Assembly (NCBI GenBank): GCA_051275005.1
Contig: JBNMOP010000015.1
Location: 1 to 38,972, forward strand
Length of the DNA stretch: 38,972 nucleotides
Direction of reading: 5' to 3'
From: Eutrophobius sp051275005
Lineage (GTDB): Bacteria; Pseudomonadota; Gammaproteobacteria; Eutrophobiales; Eutrophobiaceae
Made by a program: the position numbers and the translations under genes. Shown piece after piece: positions 26,257 to 34,455 of the stretch. The notes under the pieces are model-generated. The model worked only from the letters and a program-made list of their open reading frames with translations, did not search any database and had not been told where the DNA came from. Numbering within the stretch: the first letter of the stretch is position 1; each line of letters begins with the position of its first letter.

Positions 26257-28239
26257 ATGTTTGACTCCAGAAGTCTTGTTTCATCGCGTGCCAATATTTT
26301 ATTGGTCTTATTTACCAGCGCCATGCTAAGCATCTCAGCATCGGCTGATGTCGCTCCCTATGCCGACAGCGTTATTATCAACGGCAAAGTCATCACTGCC
26401 AACAGTGACAAAGCGGACCTGATTACTATGGCCGAGGCCGTTGCAATCCGGGAAGACAAGATCATGGCAGTGGGTAGCAATGAGGAAATCCAAAGACTGG
26501 TTGCTGACTGGACAGAGGTTATTGATGCCAAGGGTAATTCCGTCATACCTGGATTGATTGATTCCCACAATCACCTTTATGAGCACACCCTGGATTTTCC
26601 CTGGTCACTGAAACAAATCCCGGAAATGCTGGAGGTACGTATCGGCGCCAAGGGAGATGAAGGCCTGGTAAGCATCGAACAATTTACAAATATTGTACTA
26701 AGTGCAATCAAGGCCAGGGCCGCAGCGATTCCTGAGGGCAGTTGGATACGTGTGAATGCGCGCCCGCCGGATGTTGCGGTAAAGTCATTTGGCACGACGA
26801 TTACACGTGCCATACTTGATGACTTAACACCTAATCACCCCGCCTACATCACCACCCGAGGTGGTTCTGTGGTCAATACCAAGACAATCGAGGCATTCGA
26901 AGATTTCTATGGCTCAAGAATGCCAGAGGATTACTGGTTGGTTAGCCGAGAACTGGGCACATCAGGTGAATATAATGATTTTGATCGATGCGCCAAGATT
27001 GACATTATTAATACCCAATTTGGTAGCTTTGACCGATACATCAATGCCTATATGCAGTCCATGCAGGTCAATGCGCAGATAGGCGTCACAAGTTTTAAGA
27101 CACACCTGCAATGTGAGGGTGGATTCAGTGCATCATCTCATCTGGATAGAAATGATCTAATGCCTATCCGATTGGCCTGGGGACACCGCTGGTGGCAACC
27201 ATTTAATTCCAATATCAAAGAATCATACCGCCGCATCGGTGACTGGACCGGTTATGGATCAGATTTTCTATGGAGCATCGGCAGCAGTGTCGGTGGCATC
27301 GACGCCGGTGGAGTGGGCTGGTGTACTACTATTACTGCGGATGAATCAATCAAGAGCCGCGAACAATGCCCTCCTCTGATTAATGATATCGATATCCCTG
27401 ATATTACCGATACGAATATTGTGCCAAATCGTGGCAGGCGGTTAGAGCACCTGGATACCCTGGCACAACTTGCCGGCGAAGGACGCTTATCAGGCATTCC
27501 TGGATGGCATGTGGCTGGGGATGGCGCCGTAGATGTATTGACTAAAACCTATCGAAAATATATGTCTGATGATCGTATAAGCGATCTGCGCATACAGGCA
27601 GACCATTGTTTTGGTATCAGACCGGATCAGATCGAAATGGCTGTTCGCCTGGGTCAAACATTTGCCTGTAATTTTGATACCGAGAATACCCGGATTATTG
27701 AAAAAGACTACGGCGAAGAATACCTTGCATGGAACGCACCCGTAGGCAGTATGCATAAGGCCGGCGTCAATGTCGTCCTTGGATCTTTTGGCACCTACGG
27801 TAAGGAACGATATTCACCATTTGAGGATGGAGTTAACTGGTTAACCCGTGAAGATGATGAAGGTGTGGCCTGGGGTCTGAAGGAAGAGGCTGTACCTGAC
27901 AGGTTAACGCTTTTGTTGATGATGAGTAGATACGGTGGCCATCCATTATGGAAGGAACACTCCATCGGCTCTTTAGAAAAAGGAAAGCTTGCGGATATTG
28001 TTATCCTCAATGGAGATTACATGGGCGTGCCAGTTGCTGATCTGGAAAAACTCACTTCAATTTTTACAATGATTGGGGGCAGAATAAATTTCGAGACACC
28101 AGAACTTCGAGGTAATACCTTAAAATTCAATACCGCCTCTATTGACTGGACTTTTGATATGCAAACGCCCACGACATTATGGCGTTGGACCGAGACACCT
28201 GTCGCACCACCATTCTTGAATGGGGCCAACGGCTACTAA
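26257..28239 (+). CDS. periplasmic amidohydrolase-3 family protein (YtcJ-like), divergent paralog A5
   Basis: A 660-residue protein starting at ATG 26257 after AAGGAAGGGG. Signal peptide 1-30 (ending SISASA). HxH metal ligands H104 and H106, K281-T-H283 and H418 in WHVAGD are kept. Two otherwise shared active-site positions are changed: DHCH becomes D449-H450-C451-F452, and the acidic or amide residue of the SEF/SQF motif becomes Ser510 (LGSFGTYG). The loop after the CDA/CDS motif is also different (CNFDTENTR). It is the most divergent copy and shares features with both subgroups: WSIGSS as in A1-A3, and FNTASIDWTFDMQTPT near the C-terminus as in A4-A9. It opens the five-gene plus-strand row and is followed by a strong terminator. 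It may be an altered-specificity enzyme or a non-catalytic binder. Confidence 0.88.
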   Translation: MFDSRSLVSSRANILLVLFTSAMLSISASADVAPYADSVIINGKVITANSDKADLITMAEAVAIREDKIMAVGSNEEIQRLVADWTEVIDAKGNSVIPGLIDSHNHLYEHTLDFPWSLKQIPEMLEVRIGAKGDEGLVSIEQFTNIVLSAIKARAAAIPEGSWIRVNARPPDVAVKSFGTTITRAILDDLTPNHPAYITTRGGSVVNTKTIEAFEDFYGSRMPEDYWLVSRELGTSGEYNDFDRCAKIDIINTQFGSFDRYINAYMQSMQVNAQIGVTSFKTHLQCEGGFSASSHLDRNDLMPIRLAWGHRWWQPFNSNIKESYRRIGDWTGYGSDFLWSIGSSVGGIDAGGVGWCTTITADESIKSREQCPPLINDIDIPDITDTNIVPNRGRRLEHLDTLAQLAGEGRLSGIPGWHVAGDGAVDVLTKTYRKYMSDDRISDLRIQADHCFGIRPDQIEMAVRLGQTFACNFDTENTRIIEKDYGEEYLAWNAPVGSMHKAGVNVVLGSFGTYGKERYSPFEDGVNWLTREDDEGVAWGLKEEAVPDRLTLLLMMSRYGGHPLWKEHSIGSLEKGKLADIVILNGDYMGVPVADLEKLTSIFTMIGGRINFETPELRGNTLKFNTASIDWTFDMQTPTTLWRWTETPVAPPFLNGANGY

Positions 28240-28249
28240 GCTTCAAATT

Positions 28250-28285
28250 AAAAAAAAGGAGAAGTAAATACTTCTCCTTTTTTTT
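28250..28285 (+). terminator. intrinsic (bidirectional) terminator after A5
   Basis: Stem GGAGAAGT/ACTTCTCC with loop AAAT, an eight-base A-run before it and an eight-base T-run after it, directly following the A5 stop and 27 bases before the A6 start. It could end transcripts on either strand. A6 must then be reached by read-through or by a very short promoter. Confidence 0.88.
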
Positions 28286-28312
28286 CCACCATATATTATT
28301 TGTGAGGGTGAC

Positions 28313-30283
28313 ATGTCCTATATCAATAAATTCAAAATTTCTAAAACCGCATCTTTTACCTTCTTTTCATTTTGCATTGCCTTTAGCAATAGCGTCTTTG
28401 CAGTTGGTTCACCTTATGCGGAAACAGCAATAATTAATGCTAAGATTATAACCGCTGATAATGATGATCCTAACCTGGTTACTATAGCCGAGGCAGTCGC
28501 AATACAAGGCGATAAGATACTTGCGGTAGGTAGTAATGCAGAAATCCAGGCCCTGATTGCGGACTGGACCGAGGTCATAGATGCCAAGGGCAATACAGTC
28601 ACCCCTGGATATATTGATACCCACAATCATATCTATGAGACCTCTACGGGCTTTCCTTGGGTAATAAATTATATTCCTGACCTCTTGCGTGTACGGGTAA
28701 ACGCCAAAACCCCTGAAGAACTGGCCCCGCTGGTATTGAAGGCGGTCGAGGCCCGCGCCAATCAGGTTCCAGCTGGGAAGTGGATACGAATAAACATGGG
28801 ACCACCACCGGTTTCAGTGCCAATGATGAGTAACAACCTGATCAATCGCGCCATGCTTGATGAGGTCGGGCCCAACCATCCAGTGTATGTGAGTACTCGT
28901 GGTGGCTCTGTTCTCAATACCAAGGCCATAGAGGCCATAGAACATTATTATGGCAATGCCCTCCCAGATGATTACTGGATGGTGGACAAGTCAAGAGGAT
29001 GGTCAGGTGAATATTCTGACTTTGGACGTTGTACCTCACTGGATCTTATTAATACGCAGGATCAAGAAACGTATAACAAATACATCCAGGGTTATTTCGA
29101 GGTGATGCAGGCCAATGCCCAGATTGGTGTTACCACTTACAAAAGCCATATTCAATGCGAAGCGGGCTTTAGTGCCACCAATCACATGGACCGTAACGAC
29201 ATGATGCCTATACGAATGGCCTGGGACCATAGATGGTTACAACCCTTCTCAGACAGCATAAAGGAATCTTATCGACGTATCGGTGACTGGGTCGGACACG
29301 GATCGGAATACTTTTTCTCTACCGGCAGCAGCGTCGGTGGTATCGATGCCGGTGGCGTTGGTTGGTGTACCTCCATGATTGCTAAAAACGATGAAATAAA
29401 GAAGCGGGAACAATGTCCGCCGGAACCACCTGGTATCGACATCAAGGCAATCGATGAACGCAACGTGGTACCTAACCGGGGACGAAGGACCGAACACCTG
29501 GTAACCCTGGCCGAACTGGCCGCTGAAGGCAGAATAACGAATATTCCCGGTTGGCATGCTTCAGGTGATGGTTCGGTTGAGATTATGTTTAGCACTTATC
29601 GTAGTCTCATGTCAGATGACCGCATTAAGATGTTGCGTACCACCAGCGACCATTGCCATTCGGTGACGCCGGAACAGATCGAGATTGCGGCCCGCGTAGG
29701 TCATACCTACTCTTGTGATGCCAGTGAGGTACCTACTCAGGTAATCAAAGAAGGTTACGGTGAGGAATACCTCACCTGGAATGCACCAGTGGCTAGCATG
29801 ATGAAGGCAGGCGTCAACACTGTCATAAGTCAATTTGGTATAGAACGTGAACTACGGGATTCCCCGTTTGAAGACGGTGTTATGTGGCTGACCCGTAAAA
29901 TCGATGGGGAGACATGGGGAGTACCGGAAGAGGCGATCCCAGACAGGATGACGTTGCTGTTAATGATGACGAGGTGGGCCGCCTTCCCCATATGGAAAGA
30001 GAAAGCACTAGGTTCCATAGAACCGGGTAAATTTGCCGACCTGGTTATCCTCAATGGCGATTACATGTCTGGACCCGTCGAGGAACTCGACCAATTAACT
30101 TCCGTGCTGACAATGATCAGTGGCAAGGTATCTTATGAAGATCCACAGCTCCGAGGAAATACATTCCGTTTTAATACCGATACTGCTGACTGGACCATCA
30201 ATTTACAGACCCCGTCTGCTGCATGGCGTTGGACCGAGGCGCCAATGATACCGCCATTTCTGGATGGCGCTAGCGGTTACTAA
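28313..30283 (+). CDS. periplasmic amidohydrolase-3 family enzyme (YtcJ-like), paralog A6
   Basis: A 656-residue protein from ATG 28313 (GAGGG five bases upstream). Signal peptide about 10-30 (ending SVFAVG). Metal-site motifs: H104-N-H106, K277-S-H279, H415 in WHASGD, D446-H447-C448-H449. The SEF position carries Gln507 (SQFGIE), as in A8 only; in canonical family members an aspartate stands near here. Cysteines C352 and C368 could pair in the periplasm. Close at both protein and DNA level to A8 and A9. It lies in the middle of an unbroken same-strand row, 29 bases downstream of a terminator and followed by an 11-bp hairpin. Confidence 0.9.
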   Translation: MSYINKFKISKTASFTFFSFCIAFSNSVFAVGSPYAETAIINAKIITADNDDPNLVTIAEAVAIQGDKILAVGSNAEIQALIADWTEVIDAKGNTVTPGYIDTHNHIYETSTGFPWVINYIPDLLRVRVNAKTPEELAPLVLKAVEARANQVPAGKWIRINMGPPPVSVPMMSNNLINRAMLDEVGPNHPVYVSTRGGSVLNTKAIEAIEHYYGNALPDDYWMVDKSRGWSGEYSDFGRCTSLDLINTQDQETYNKYIQGYFEVMQANAQIGVTTYKSHIQCEAGFSATNHMDRNDMMPIRMAWDHRWLQPFSDSIKESYRRIGDWVGHGSEYFFSTGSSVGGIDAGGVGWCTSMIAKNDEIKKREQCPPEPPGIDIKAIDERNVVPNRGRRTEHLVTLAELAAEGRITNIPGWHASGDGSVEIMFSTYRSLMSDDRIKMLRTTSDHCHSVTPEQIEIAARVGHTYSCDASEVPTQVIKEGYGEEYLTWNAPVASMMKAGVNTVISQFGIERELRDSPFEDGVMWLTRKIDGETWGVPEEAIPDRMTLLLMMTRWAAFPIWKEKALGSIEPGKFADLVILNGDYMSGPVEELDQLTSVLTMISGKVSYEDPQLRGNTFRFNTDTADWTINLQTPSAAWRWTEAPMIPPFLDGASGY

Positions 30284-30295
30284 AATAGATGCTGT

Positions 30296-30320
30296 GTCCG
30301 GTTGAACGATTCAACCGGAC
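30296..30320 (+). repeat. 11-bp perfect hairpin between A6 and A7
   Basis: GTCCGGTTGAA (30296-30306) pairs fully with TTCAACCGGAC (30310-30320) around a 3-base loop. It is GC-rich enough to stall polymerase, but only UACUUUAUAA follows, so it may be an inefficient terminator, an RNA-stability element protecting A6 messenger, or an attenuator before A7. Confidence 0.6.
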
Positions 30321-30348
30321 TACTTTATAAATTATATTGGGAGTCATC

Positions 30349-32316
30349 ATGTTGGATAATTTTAAACTTAAGTTGATTGCCAATAACCCCGTAGCTACAT
30401 TCTTATTTTTACTTATCTATTCAACAATCACTTTTGCAGGACCATCACCCTACGCTGACACCGTTATTATTAATGGCAAAGTTATAACGGCAGATTCGGA
30501 CGATCCTGATACTGTCACCATTGCCGAGGCGGTCGCAATCCAAGGTAATAAAATAATTGCAGTTGGATCTGATATGGATATCAAGGCACTCATTGCAGAG
30601 TGGACCGAAGTCATCGATGCTAAGGGTAATTCTGTAATCCCGGGGTTAATCGATACCCATTCCCATATCTATGAGACTGCCTCTGGCTTTCCCTGGGTAT
30701 TAAATTCTATTCCTGATTTCCTGTTTATCGAATTACAGGCCCAATCACCTGACCATGCCAGAGAATTAGTTTCACAAGCTATAACTGCGAGGACGCAACA
30801 GGTCCCACCGGGGAAATGGATTAGGCTAAGGGTAAACCCACCTCCAATTGGCATGAAGGCCTTTGGCCAAACCATTGTACGTAGTGATTTGGATAGCTTA
30901 GCCCCAAACCATCCCGTATTTGTTATGACTCGAGGTGGCTCAGTCCTGAATACCAGGGCCATTGATGCGATTGAAAATTATTATGGTAATGAAATGCCTG
31001 AAAGTTATTGGGTCGTTAACAAAGAGATGGGGTGGTCAAGAGAATATTCTGACTTTGATCGTTGCACTACCCTGGACCCCATTGCAAATCAGGACCAGGA
31101 AACATTCAATAAATATATCAAAGGGTATTTCGAGGTATTGCAAACCAATGCACAACTGGGGGTCACCACCTATAAGAGTCATATTCAATGTGAAGGAGGT
31201 TTTTCTGCCACCAATCACATGGACCGCAACGACCTCATGCCCATACGCATGGGATGGGACCATCGATGGTTACAACCATTCTCAGACAGTATTAAGGAAT
31301 CCTATCGACGCATTGGCGATTGGGTCGGACATGGCTCTGACTTCTTTTTTAGTTTAGGCAGTAGTGTTGGTGGGATCGACGGTGGGGGTTCTGCCTGGTG
31401 TACATCCATGGTAGCTAAAAGTGATGACATAAAATCCCGTGAACAGTGTCCACCAGAGCCAGAGGGAATAGACATTAAAGCAATAAGTGATCTCAATACA
31501 TCCGCTTCCCGTGGAAGGAGAACTGAGCATCTTGTAACTCTCACAGAGCTCGCAACGGAAGGACGAATAACAAATATCCCAGGCTGGCATGCATCGGGTG
31601 ATGGTGCAGTGGATATTATGTTTGATACCTACCGAAGATATATGTCTGATGAACGACTGAAACAATTAAGAATCACCAGTGATCATTGTGAACTGGTAAC
31701 ACCGGAGCAAATCGAGACCGCCAAACGTATCGGGGCAACCTTTTCCTGTTATCCCGTCATGACGCCAACCCGAATTATCAAGGAAGATTATGACGATGAG
31801 TATCTTGCCTGGAATGCACCGGTTGCCAGTATGTTAAAGGCCGGTGTGAAAACCGTAATCAGTGAATTTGGAAATCAACATCGCCTTCGAGACTCACCCT
31901 TTGAAGATGGTGTAATGTTACTGACCCGAAAAATTGATGGGGAAACCTGGGGTGTACCTGAGGAAGCAGTACCGGATCGTATGACCTTACTGCTGATGAT
32001 GACCCGCTGGGCGGCCTATCCCATCTGGAAGGAAAATGCGCTTGGTAGCATAGAGACTGGAAAAATTGCAGATCTTTCCATGCTGGACGGGGATTATATG
32101 GATGTTTCAGTCGAAGATCTGGATAAAATTACCCCGGTTTTAACGATGATTGATGGCAAGATTTCATATGAGGCGCCGGAACTTCGGGGAAATACCTTAC
32201 GCTTTAATCCCGATACTGTAGACTGGACGATAGATATGCAGACACCCACCTCAGCATGGCGCTGGACAGAAACACCAAAGCTTCCGCCATTTCTGAATGG
32301 TGCCAACGGCTACTAA
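30349..32316 (+). CDS. periplasmic amidohydrolase-3 family protein (YtcJ-like), paralog A7
   Basis: About 655 residues. ATG 30349 is preferred over an in-frame TTG at 30337 because GGGAG (30339-30343) lies between them. Signal peptide about 10-30 (ending ITFAGP). Metal ligands H104-S-H106 (Ser instead of the Asn of all other copies), K276-S-H278, H414 in WHASGD and E506 in SEFGNQ. The DHCH motif is altered to D445-H446-C447-E448, and the FSCDA motif reads FSCYP, so two positions next to the metal site differ from its neighbours. GYGEEYL is also YDDEYL here. It is the second copy, with A5, to have lost the last histidine of DHCH, which suggests changed chemistry or specificity. Confidence 0.88.
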   Translation: MLDNFKLKLIANNPVATFLFLLIYSTITFAGPSPYADTVIINGKVITADSDDPDTVTIAEAVAIQGNKIIAVGSDMDIKALIAEWTEVIDAKGNSVIPGLIDTHSHIYETASGFPWVLNSIPDFLFIELQAQSPDHARELVSQAITARTQQVPPGKWIRLRVNPPPIGMKAFGQTIVRSDLDSLAPNHPVFVMTRGGSVLNTRAIDAIENYYGNEMPESYWVVNKEMGWSREYSDFDRCTTLDPIANQDQETFNKYIKGYFEVLQTNAQLGVTTYKSHIQCEGGFSATNHMDRNDLMPIRMGWDHRWLQPFSDSIKESYRRIGDWVGHGSDFFFSLGSSVGGIDGGGSAWCTSMVAKSDDIKSREQCPPEPEGIDIKAISDLNTSASRGRRTEHLVTLTELATEGRITNIPGWHASGDGAVDIMFDTYRRYMSDERLKQLRITSDHCELVTPEQIETAKRIGATFSCYPVMTPTRIIKEDYDDEYLAWNAPVASMLKAGVKTVISEFGNQHRLRDSPFEDGVMLLTRKIDGETWGVPEEAVPDRMTLLLMMTRWAAYPIWKENALGSIETGKIADLSMLDGDYMDVSVEDLDKITPVLTMIDGKISYEAPELRGNTLRFNPDTVDWTIDMQTPTSAWRWTETPKLPPFLNGANGY

Positions 32317-32326
32317 AAATAATTTA

Positions 32327-32358
32327 TTATCGGTTAGTAACGGTATGCTTCCCGATAA
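32327..32358 (+). repeat. short inverted repeat between A7 and A8
   Basis: TTATCGG (32327-32333) and CCGATAA (32352-32358) could form a 7-bp stem with an 18-base loop that contains the small palindrome GTTAGTAAC. No U-tract follows. Weak evidence for an RNA element. Confidence 0.3.
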
Positions 32359-32389
32359 GCAACATAAATAGACACATCCAGGGGGAATC

Positions 32390-34387
32390 ATGATTTCGAA
32401 TATAAAATTGATCACTTCAAAAACACAATTTCTATTATTTTCTTTAATTTTCATTTCATACATTAATGGCGCAAATGCTGAACAAGCCCCATATGCCGAT
32501 ACAGTCATTATAAATGGCCAGGTCATCACAGCAGACAGTAACGATCCAGAACAAGTAACTATTGCTGAAGCCATCGCCGTGCGAGACGACAAGATTATGG
32601 CTGTTGGTAGTAATGCAGAGATACGCAGATTAATTGCTGATTGGACGGAGGTTATTGATGCCAAAGGCAACTCAGTTACCCCTGGTTATATTGATACCCA
32701 CAATCACATCTACGAAACATCCACTGGATTTCCCTGGGTTGTTAATTATATCCCTGACTTGCTAGAGGTTCGGACTGGCGGTAAGGATACACAAGAGATG
32801 GCGCAGAATGCCCTTAAGGCAGTCCAGGCACGTGCCAGCCAAATTCCTGCGGGCAAATGGATACGTATTAATATGCGACCACCGCAGATCGCTGTTCCTA
32901 TAATGAATACCAATATGATCAACCGCGCTATGCTTGATGAGATAGCACCAAATCATCCTGTGTATATCACTACCCGTGGTGGAACCATATTAAATACCAA
33001 GGCACAGGAAGCATTCGCATCATACTATGGCAATCCATTACCCGATGATTACTGGATGATAGATGCCGACAGAGGTTGGTCTGGTGAATATACCGATTTT
33101 GGTCGTTGTTCAAGCCTGGATCTCATCGGTGGTCAGGATCAGGAAACCTATAACAAGTATATCCAGGGATATTTTGAGGTCATGCAAGCCAATGCGCAGA
33201 TCGGGGTGACCACCTACAAAAGTCACATACAGTGTGAGGCAGGTTTCAGTGCCACTAACCACATGGATCGTAATGACATGATGCCAATACGCATGGCCTG
33301 GGACCATCGTTGGTTACAACCCTTCTCCAACAGCATTAAGGAATCCTATCGTCGAATTGGTGACTGGGTGGGTCACGGATCCGACATGTTTTTTAGCACA
33401 GGCAGCAGTGTCGGTGGTATCGATGCCGGCGGCGTTGGCTGGTGTACCTCCATGAAAGCCAAGAGCGCAGAAATCAAGGCACGTGAACAGTGTCCTCCCG
33501 CACCAGAAGGAATTGAACTCGAGGCATGGAAGGGCAGAACATTAGAAGGTGGGGGCATTGATGGAGGAATAACGGCAAATCGTGGCAGACGCACCGAGCA
33601 TCTGGTTACGCTAACAGAGCTGGCAGCTGAGGGGCGGATCTCGAATATTCCTGGCTGGCATTCCTCTGGTGACGGTGCGACTGAAATCATGATGAAGACT
33701 TACCGTGCGCATATGTCCGACGAACGTATCCGTATGCTGCGTACCACTAGCGACCATTGCCATTCAGTGAGGCCGGAAGAAATTGAAACAGCAGCTCGTA
33801 CGGGTCATACATTTTCCTGTGACGCGACAGAGGTCCCTACACAGGTTATTAAAGAAGGCTATGGCGAGGAATACCTCACATGGAATGCTCCGGTAGCTAG
33901 TATGATGAAGGCCGGTGTTAACACTGTCATTAGTCAGTTTGGAATAGAAAGCGCGCTTCGTGATTCACCCTTTGAAGACGGGGTGATGTGGTTGACCCGT
34001 AAGATAGATGGTGAGACCTGGGGCGTACCAGAAGAAGCCATTCCAGATCGAATGACTTTATTATTAATGATGACTAGAAGGGCCGCCTATCCTATCTGGA
34101 AGGAAAATTCTCTCGGTTCGATTGAACCCGGCAAGTTTGCGGACATAGTTATACTCAATGGCGATTACATGACTACACCCGTTGAGGAACTGGACCAACT
34201 AACCTCTGTACTTACCATGATAGGCGGAAAGGTCTCTTACGAACACGAAGATCTAAGAGGAAATACTTTCCGGTTTAATACCGATACCGCTGACTGGACC
34301 ATCAATGTGCAGACACCTTCTGATGCATGGCGTTGGACAGAAAGACCTCAAATACCTGAATTTCTAAAGGGTGCCAATGGTTATTAA
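32390..34387 (+). CDS. periplasmic amidohydrolase-3 family enzyme (YtcJ-like), paralog A8
   Basis: A 665-residue protein from ATG 32390 (AGGGGGAA five bases upstream). Signal peptide about 11-30 (ending NGANAE). Motifs: H104-N-H106, K277-S-H279, H424 in WHSSGD, D455-H456-C457-H458 (SVRPEE) and Gln516 in SQFGIE. It has the same 9-residue extra segment (AWKGRTLEGGG near 379-389, then IDGGITANRG) as A4 on the opposite arm, although most of the rest looks closest to A6. That mosaic pattern suggests duplication or gene conversion between arms. It is flanked by short hairpins and transcribed with A7 and A9. Confidence 0.9.
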   Translation: MISNIKLITSKTQFLLFSLIFISYINGANAEQAPYADTVIINGQVITADSNDPEQVTIAEAIAVRDDKIMAVGSNAEIRRLIADWTEVIDAKGNSVTPGYIDTHNHIYETSTGFPWVVNYIPDLLEVRTGGKDTQEMAQNALKAVQARASQIPAGKWIRINMRPPQIAVPIMNTNMINRAMLDEIAPNHPVYITTRGGTILNTKAQEAFASYYGNPLPDDYWMIDADRGWSGEYTDFGRCSSLDLIGGQDQETYNKYIQGYFEVMQANAQIGVTTYKSHIQCEAGFSATNHMDRNDMMPIRMAWDHRWLQPFSNSIKESYRRIGDWVGHGSDMFFSTGSSVGGIDAGGVGWCTSMKAKSAEIKAREQCPPAPEGIELEAWKGRTLEGGGIDGGITANRGRRTEHLVTLTELAAEGRISNIPGWHSSGDGATEIMMKTYRAHMSDERIRMLRTTSDHCHSVRPEEIETAARTGHTFSCDATEVPTQVIKEGYGEEYLTWNAPVASMMKAGVNTVISQFGIESALRDSPFEDGVMWLTRKIDGETWGVPEEAIPDRMTLLLMMTRRAAYPIWKENSLGSIEPGKFADIVILNGDYMTTPVEELDQLTSVLTMIGGKVSYEHEDLRGNTFRFNTDTADWTINVQTPSDAWRWTERPQIPEFLKGANGY

Positions 34388-34395
34388 TTAACAAA

Positions 34396-34421
34396 ACCGG
34401 GAGGATATTCGTTCTCCCGGT
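34396..34421 (+). repeat. 8-bp GC-rich hairpin between A8 and A9
   Basis: ACCGGGAG (34396-34403) pairs with CTCCCGGT (34414-34421) over a 10-base loop, nine bases after the A8 stop. It is followed by AUUUAACC, so it is a weak terminator or a messenger-stabilising stem. Confidence 0.5.
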
Positions 34422-34455
34422 ATTTAACCTGCTATAAATACCCGGGGGGGTGGAT

